From the NCBI RefSeq assembly GCF_040549485.1, contig NZ_JBEPTK010000009.1, positions 124,001 through 188,000 on the forward strand: DNA of 64,000 nucleotides. The letters run 5' to 3'. Below the pieces are notes generated by a model that saw only the letters and a program-made list of their open reading frames with translations, was not told the origin of the DNA and made no database searches. Shown here piece by piece: positions 61,625 to 64,000 of this stretch. Origin of the DNA: Constrictibacter sp. MBR-5 (GTDB lineage Bacteria > Pseudomonadota > Alphaproteobacteria > JAJUGE01). The stretch's first letter is position 1. Each line of letters starts with the position of its first letter. The position numbers and the translations under genes were made by a program.

Positions 61625-62053
61625 CTAGCGCCCGATCCGCGCCCTGATCCGCTCGAGCAGCGCCAGCAGGACGCGCCTTTCGTCCGCCGACAGATCCTGC
61701 AGGATTTCATCTTCGAGCGCCGATTGCCGCGGCGCGAGTTCCTTCAGCATCGCCCGGGCCTTCGACGTTGCCGTGACGATCTGCGCCCGCCTGTCGTCGG
61801 GCGAGGGCGACCGCTCGACCCAGCCGCCCCTGACCATGCGATCGACGAGCTGGCCGGCTGTGGCCGGGCCGACCTCCAGCCGGTCGGCCAGATCGCCGAT
61901 GGTCAGCCCAGGCTCATCCTCGACATGCGCCGCCGCCATCCAGGACAGGCGGGTCAGCCCGCTGTCGCCGATCTCGTTGTCGATCCGCTGCTGGATGAGC
62001 TGCGCGACCCGGTGGATCGTCGTCCCGATCAGGGCAAGATCAGAAGTGATCAA
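61625..62053 (-). CDS. MarR-type regulator of the stress island
   Basis: 142 residues. The helix-turn-helix (LTIGDLADRLEVGPATAGQLVDRMVRGGWVERSPSPDDRRAQIVTAT) is a MarR domain with wing. TTG 62053 is chosen because GGAGGAAAG lies upstream and the length then fits; a longer in-frame start at 62119 would place the start in the promoter region. It is the first gene of the minus operon and abuts ftsH. A perfect palindrome lies in the divergent promoter region. Confidence 0.85.
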   Translation of the reverse strand: MITSDLALIGTTIHRVAQLIQQRIDNEIGDSGLTRLSWMAAAHVEDEPGLTIGDLADRLEVGPATAGQLVDRMVRGGWVERSPSPDDRRAQIVTATSKARAMLKELAPRQSALEDEILQDLSADERRVLLALLERIRARIGR

Positions 62054-62085
62054 GGGTATCTTTCCTCCGTCTGCATGAGAAATCA

Positions 62086-62114
62086 GGATAGACTGCGGTC
62101 CACCCAAAGTGCAA
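62086..62114 (-). promoter_or_regulatory. candidate promoter for marR-ftsH-clpK operon
   Basis: Minus strand TTGCAC (62114-62109) and CTATCC (62091-62086) with 17 bases between. The -35 box touches the palindrome at 62115. Confidence 0.45.
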
Positions 62115-62137
62115 TGCAAGCATCATATATGCTTGCA
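62115..62137. promoter_or_regulatory. palindromic MarR operator candidate
   Basis: TGCAAGCAT, 5 bases, ATGCTTGCA; perfect arms of 9 bases. It overlaps the -35 region of the Hsp20 promoter and abuts that of the marR promoter, so one bound dimer could control both. Confidence 0.65.
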
Positions 62138-62160
62138 TAATAATTGGAACCGCCTATCTT
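62132..62160 (+). promoter_or_regulatory. candidate heat-shock-like promoter for hsp20 genes
   Basis: CTTG (62132-62135), 17 bases, then CCTATCTT (62153-62160) fits the alphaproteobacterial RpoH pattern (CTTG, about 17-18 bases, CyTATnT). Read as sigma-70, TTGCAT/N16/TATCTT also fits. The start of hsp20-1 is 95 bases downstream. Confidence 0.45.
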
Positions 62161-62255
62161 GATGGACGGTCTCCGAACCGACATCCGGCCGGCCCGGTTG
62201 CCCGGCCGGACCATGCTGCCGGTTTGGGGTGTCGATCAGCAACAGGAGGCCAGCA

Positions 62256-62684
62256 ATGCCCTATCCGACATATCTGCGCCGCAGCGATCCCTTTGCGCTG
62301 ATGCGCTCCATGATGCGCGATCTCGACCGCGGTTTCTGGCCGTCGCCGTCTCGCGCGGCATTCCCGGCAGTGAATGTCTGGCAGGGTGCGGAAGCCGTCG
62401 CCGTTACTACCGAACTCCCTGGCATTGAGCCGGGCGATATCGAGATCGCGGTCAAGGACAACGTCCTGACGCTGTCGGGCGAACGCAAGGCGCCCGAGGT
62501 TCCCGAAGGTGCGCGCTGGCACCGCAACGAACGCGGTTATGGCAAGTTTTCCCGCGCTATCCGCCTGCCATTCGCGGCCTCGGATGACAAGGTCGAGGCG
62601 AGGATGACGAACGGCGTATTGCGGATCGTCATCTCCCGGCCCGAGGCAGAAAAGCCAAAGAAAATCGAGATCAAGGCAGCCTGA
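62256..62684 (+). CDS. hsp20: Hsp20 small heat shock protein, first of three
   Basis: 142 residues. Arginine-rich N-terminus (SDPFALMRSMMRDLDRGFW), then an alpha-crystallin domain with AVAVTTELPGIEPGDIEIAVKDNVLTLSGERK and the C-terminal GVLRIVISRPEAEKPKKIEI, ending in an IEI motif. Holds unfolding proteins for refolding. AGGAGG lies before ATG 62256. First gene of the plus-strand arm. Confidence 0.93.
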   Translation: MPYPTYLRRSDPFALMRSMMRDLDRGFWPSPSRAAFPAVNVWQGAEAVAVTTELPGIEPGDIEIAVKDNVLTLSGERKAPEVPEGARWHRNERGYGKFSRAIRLPFAASDDKVEARMTNGVLRIVISRPEAEKPKKIEIKAA

Positions 62685-62698
62685 GAGGAGCTGGAACG

Positions 62699-63097
62699 AT
62701 GAGCACCGACATCACGCAAGCCACCGAAAAGACGCCGACCGACGCGCCCGAGACCGCCGGCGGCGGCCGCATCTACCGCCCGCTGACCGATATCGTCGAG
62801 ACCGATCAGGGTGTCTCCATGATGCTCGAAATGCCTGGGGTCGCCGCCGATGCGGTCGAAATCACACTCGAAAACCGCGTGCTGACGATCCGCGGCAAGG
62901 TTGAGCCGATGCGGCCAGAAAACCTGGAACTTGCCTATGCCGAATATGGCGAGGGTGATTTCGAGAGGGCCTTCACGCTTTCCGAGGATTTCGACCCCGA
63001 CAGGATCGAGGCCGAGATGCGCGGAGGCGTCCTCACCCTGACGCTCCCCCGAGCCCCTGAAGCGCAGCCAAAAAGGATCGCCGTCAAGGGCGCCTGA
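62699..63097 (+). CDS. hsp20: Hsp20 small heat shock protein, second
   Basis: 132 residues with an acidic variable N-terminus and an alpha-crystallin domain: GVSMMLEMPGVAADAVEITLENRVLTIRGKVEP and GVLTLTLPRAPEAQPKRIAV. It is the most diverged of the three. Gap of 14 bases with GGAG after hsp20-1, so co-transcribed. Confidence 0.92.
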   Translation: MSTDITQATEKTPTDAPETAGGGRIYRPLTDIVETDQGVSMMLEMPGVAADAVEITLENRVLTIRGKVEPMRPENLELAYAEYGEGDFERAFTLSEDFDPDRIEAEMRGGVLTLTLPRAPEAQPKRIAVKGA

Positions 63098-63117
63098 AAA
63101 CCGAAGGAGACACCATC

Positions 63118-63609
63118 ATGCAGATCAAGGACCTGATCCCCTGGGCGCGCAAGGACGGCGCGCCAGACGCCAAGAGCAGCGAAGACAACCCGATCGCGAC
63201 GCTCCAGCGCGAAATGAACCATGTGTTCGAGAACTTCTGGAACCGGGTCGGTCAGTTCGAATGGCCCTGGGGCAGCGGCGAAGCCAAATCCGACATGGTT
63301 GAGACCGACAAGGCGATCGAAGTGTCGATCGAGCTGCCGGGCATGGAGATGAAGGACATCGAGGTGACGGTCAACGATGACATGTTGACTGTGAAGGGGG
63401 AGAAGAAGATCGAGCGCCAGGAGGAGAAGAAGGGATACTATCTCTCCGAGCGCAGCTACGGCGCGATCTACCGGACAATTCCGCTCCCCCCCGGTGTGGA
63501 TGGCGAAAAGGCGCAAGCATCCTTCAAGAACGGGGTTCTGACGATCAAGCTGCCCCAGACTCCCGAGGCGCAGGCCAAGGTCAAGCGCATCGAGGTCAAG
63601 AACGGCTGA
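63118..63609 (+). CDS. hsp20: Hsp20 small heat shock protein, third
   Basis: 163 residues. Longer N-terminus (IKDLIPWARKDGAPDAKSSEDNPIATLQREMNHVFENFW), a class-A-like form, then KAIEVSIELPGMEMKDIEVTVNDDMLTVKGEKKIERQEEKKGYYLSERSYG and GVLTIKLPQT with IEV end. GGAGA precedes ATG 63118 by a few bases. Three Hsp20s in tandem suggest hetero-oligomers. Confidence 0.93.
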   Translation: MQIKDLIPWARKDGAPDAKSSEDNPIATLQREMNHVFENFWNRVGQFEWPWGSGEAKSDMVETDKAIEVSIELPGMEMKDIEVTVNDDMLTVKGEKKIERQEEKKGYYLSERSYGAIYRTIPLPPGVDGEKAQASFKNGVLTIKLPQTPEAQAKVKRIEVKNG

Positions 63610-63654
63610 TTTGCCACATTGGGTGTCGCCGGTTTGCGGCGTCCCCTCCGCTCC

Positions 63655-63668
63655 GTGCGATATCGCAC
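63655..63668. repeat. perfect 14-base palindrome before psiE
   Basis: GTGCGATATCGCAC, 57 bases before the PsiE start. Could bind a dimeric regulator. No other copy is seen in the window. Confidence 0.4.
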
Positions 63669-63680
63669 CGTCTGGCGAAG

Positions 63681-63705
63681 CCCCGGGGAGCTTGTCTCTC
63701 CGGGG
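63681..63705 (+). terminator. hairpin between hsp20 operon and psiE
   Basis: CCCCGGGGAG and CTCTCCGGGG form a 10-base stem (one G:T pair) with a 5-base loop. It lacks a long T tract, so it could be an attenuator or a weak terminator. Confidence 0.35.
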
Positions 63706-63724
63706 CGGCTTTCGAGGAGCAATC

Positions 63725-64000
63725 ATGAAGGACTTGCAACGATCCGGGCTGACCCGTGAACAATGGTCGGCGATGACGCTCTACGAGAAGTTCGAGCAAG
63801 TTGTCATCTTCGTCCTCAGCGTCATCATTGCGGCGATCGTCGTGGCATCGGTCTGGGCGCTGATGCGCGAAGTCGTGAACCGCCTGGTTCTGGGGGCATT
63901 CGACACTCTCGATTACGCCACCTTTCAGGTGGTGTTCGGCATGATCTTCACCGTGGTGATCGCGCTCGAGTTCAAGCGCTCCCTTCTTGTTGCGACCGAA
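63725..64000 (+). CDS. psiE: PsiE-like membrane protein, C-terminus beyond window
   Basis: First 92 codons: MKDLQRSGLTREQWSAMTLYEKFEQVVIFVLSVIIAAIVVASVWALMREVVNRLVLGAFDTLDYATFQVVFGMIFTVVIALEFKRSL. One or two membrane helices and a VIALEFKRSL end fit PsiE (phosphate-starvation-inducible E), a gene of known heat-resistance loci. GAGGAG lies before ATG 63725. Runs off the window. Confidence 0.85.
   Translation, partial: MKDLQRSGLTREQWSAMTLYEKFEQVVIFVLSVIIAAIVVASVWALMREVVNRLVLGAFDTLDYATFQVVFGMIFTVVIALEFKRSLLVATE

Larger units (their letters stand above)
32170..64000. mobile_element. integrative and conjugative element, left part
   Basis: From the truncated gene at 32006 onward the content changes: large serine recombinase, AbiE toxin-antitoxin pair, DUF736, DUF2274, a full trb mating-pair operon and traG, then IS630 remnants and a proteostasis cargo. 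This is the usual layout of a type IV secretion based ICE of Alphaproteobacteria. The relaxase, replication or partition genes and right end are not in the window. The left boundary is approximate. Confidence 0.65.

Noticed and set aside
1-64000. CRISPR arrays, rRNA and tRNA genes
   Set aside because: No regularly spaced repeats and no rRNA or tRNA signatures were found by reading both strands.

Overview
The window is GC-rich and densely coding, with GTG starts, 4-base stop/start overlaps, an Ecf-type stress promoter and an NDUFS4-like complex I protein. Together these point to an alphaproteobacterium, perhaps of Rhodospirillales type; the lineage is an inference. I found no rRNA, tRNA or CRISPR array.

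Bases 1 to about 32,170 look chromosomal. They begin with a hydrolase cut by the window edge, a nitroreductase and an acyl-CoA dehydrogenase. Next is a minus-strand biosynthetic group (2654-9556): asparagine-synthetase-like amidotransferase, acyl carrier protein, AMP-forming ligase, NadE-like synthetase, methyltransferase and GNAT protein. It could load an acid on a carrier and amidate it. A mixed stretch follows: YciI protein, phytase-like esterase lipoprotein, two EamA transporters, a thioesterase, a thiolase with its OB-fold partner, a NadE-PncC fusion, a ferritin-like stress protein and a patatin. From 21,083 to 31,772 lies a glycan cluster: UXS-like decarboxylase, methyltransferase, three related CgeB-like glycosyltransferases, a GT4 glycosyltransferase, a B12/radical SAM enzyme, a glycoside hydrolase fused to a nucleotide-sugar epimerase, and another epimerase, almost all overlapping by 4 bases in one minus-strand operon.

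At about 32,170 a small gene with a strong ribosome binding site (32,006) is cut short, and a large serine recombinase begins an integrative and conjugative element that runs past the window. It carries an AbiEi/AbiEii toxin-antitoxin pair with three palindromes at its start, DUF736 and DUF2274 genes, a mating-pair operon trbB-C-D-E-J-L-F-G-I led by a ribbon-helix-helix gene, and traG. A repeated sequence sits about 60 bases upstream of three of its genes.

After IS630 remnants (49,170-50,126) comes a protein-quality-control island (50,212-64,000): KefB-like antiporter, TrxC-like thioredoxin, SDH-type Clp-fold protease, rhomboid protease, NDUFS4-like protein, two unknown proteins, HdeD, a protein joining an HPF/RaiA-like domain to sigma-70-like regions, ClpK/ClpG disaggregase and FtsH, headed by a MarR regulator. 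Divergent from these are three Hsp20 genes and a PsiE gene that runs off the window. A perfect palindrome between the divergent promoters is the likely MarR operator. The set resembles the transmissible heat-resistance locus (LHR/TLPQC) of other proteobacteria, here on an alphaproteobacterial conjugative element with extra members.
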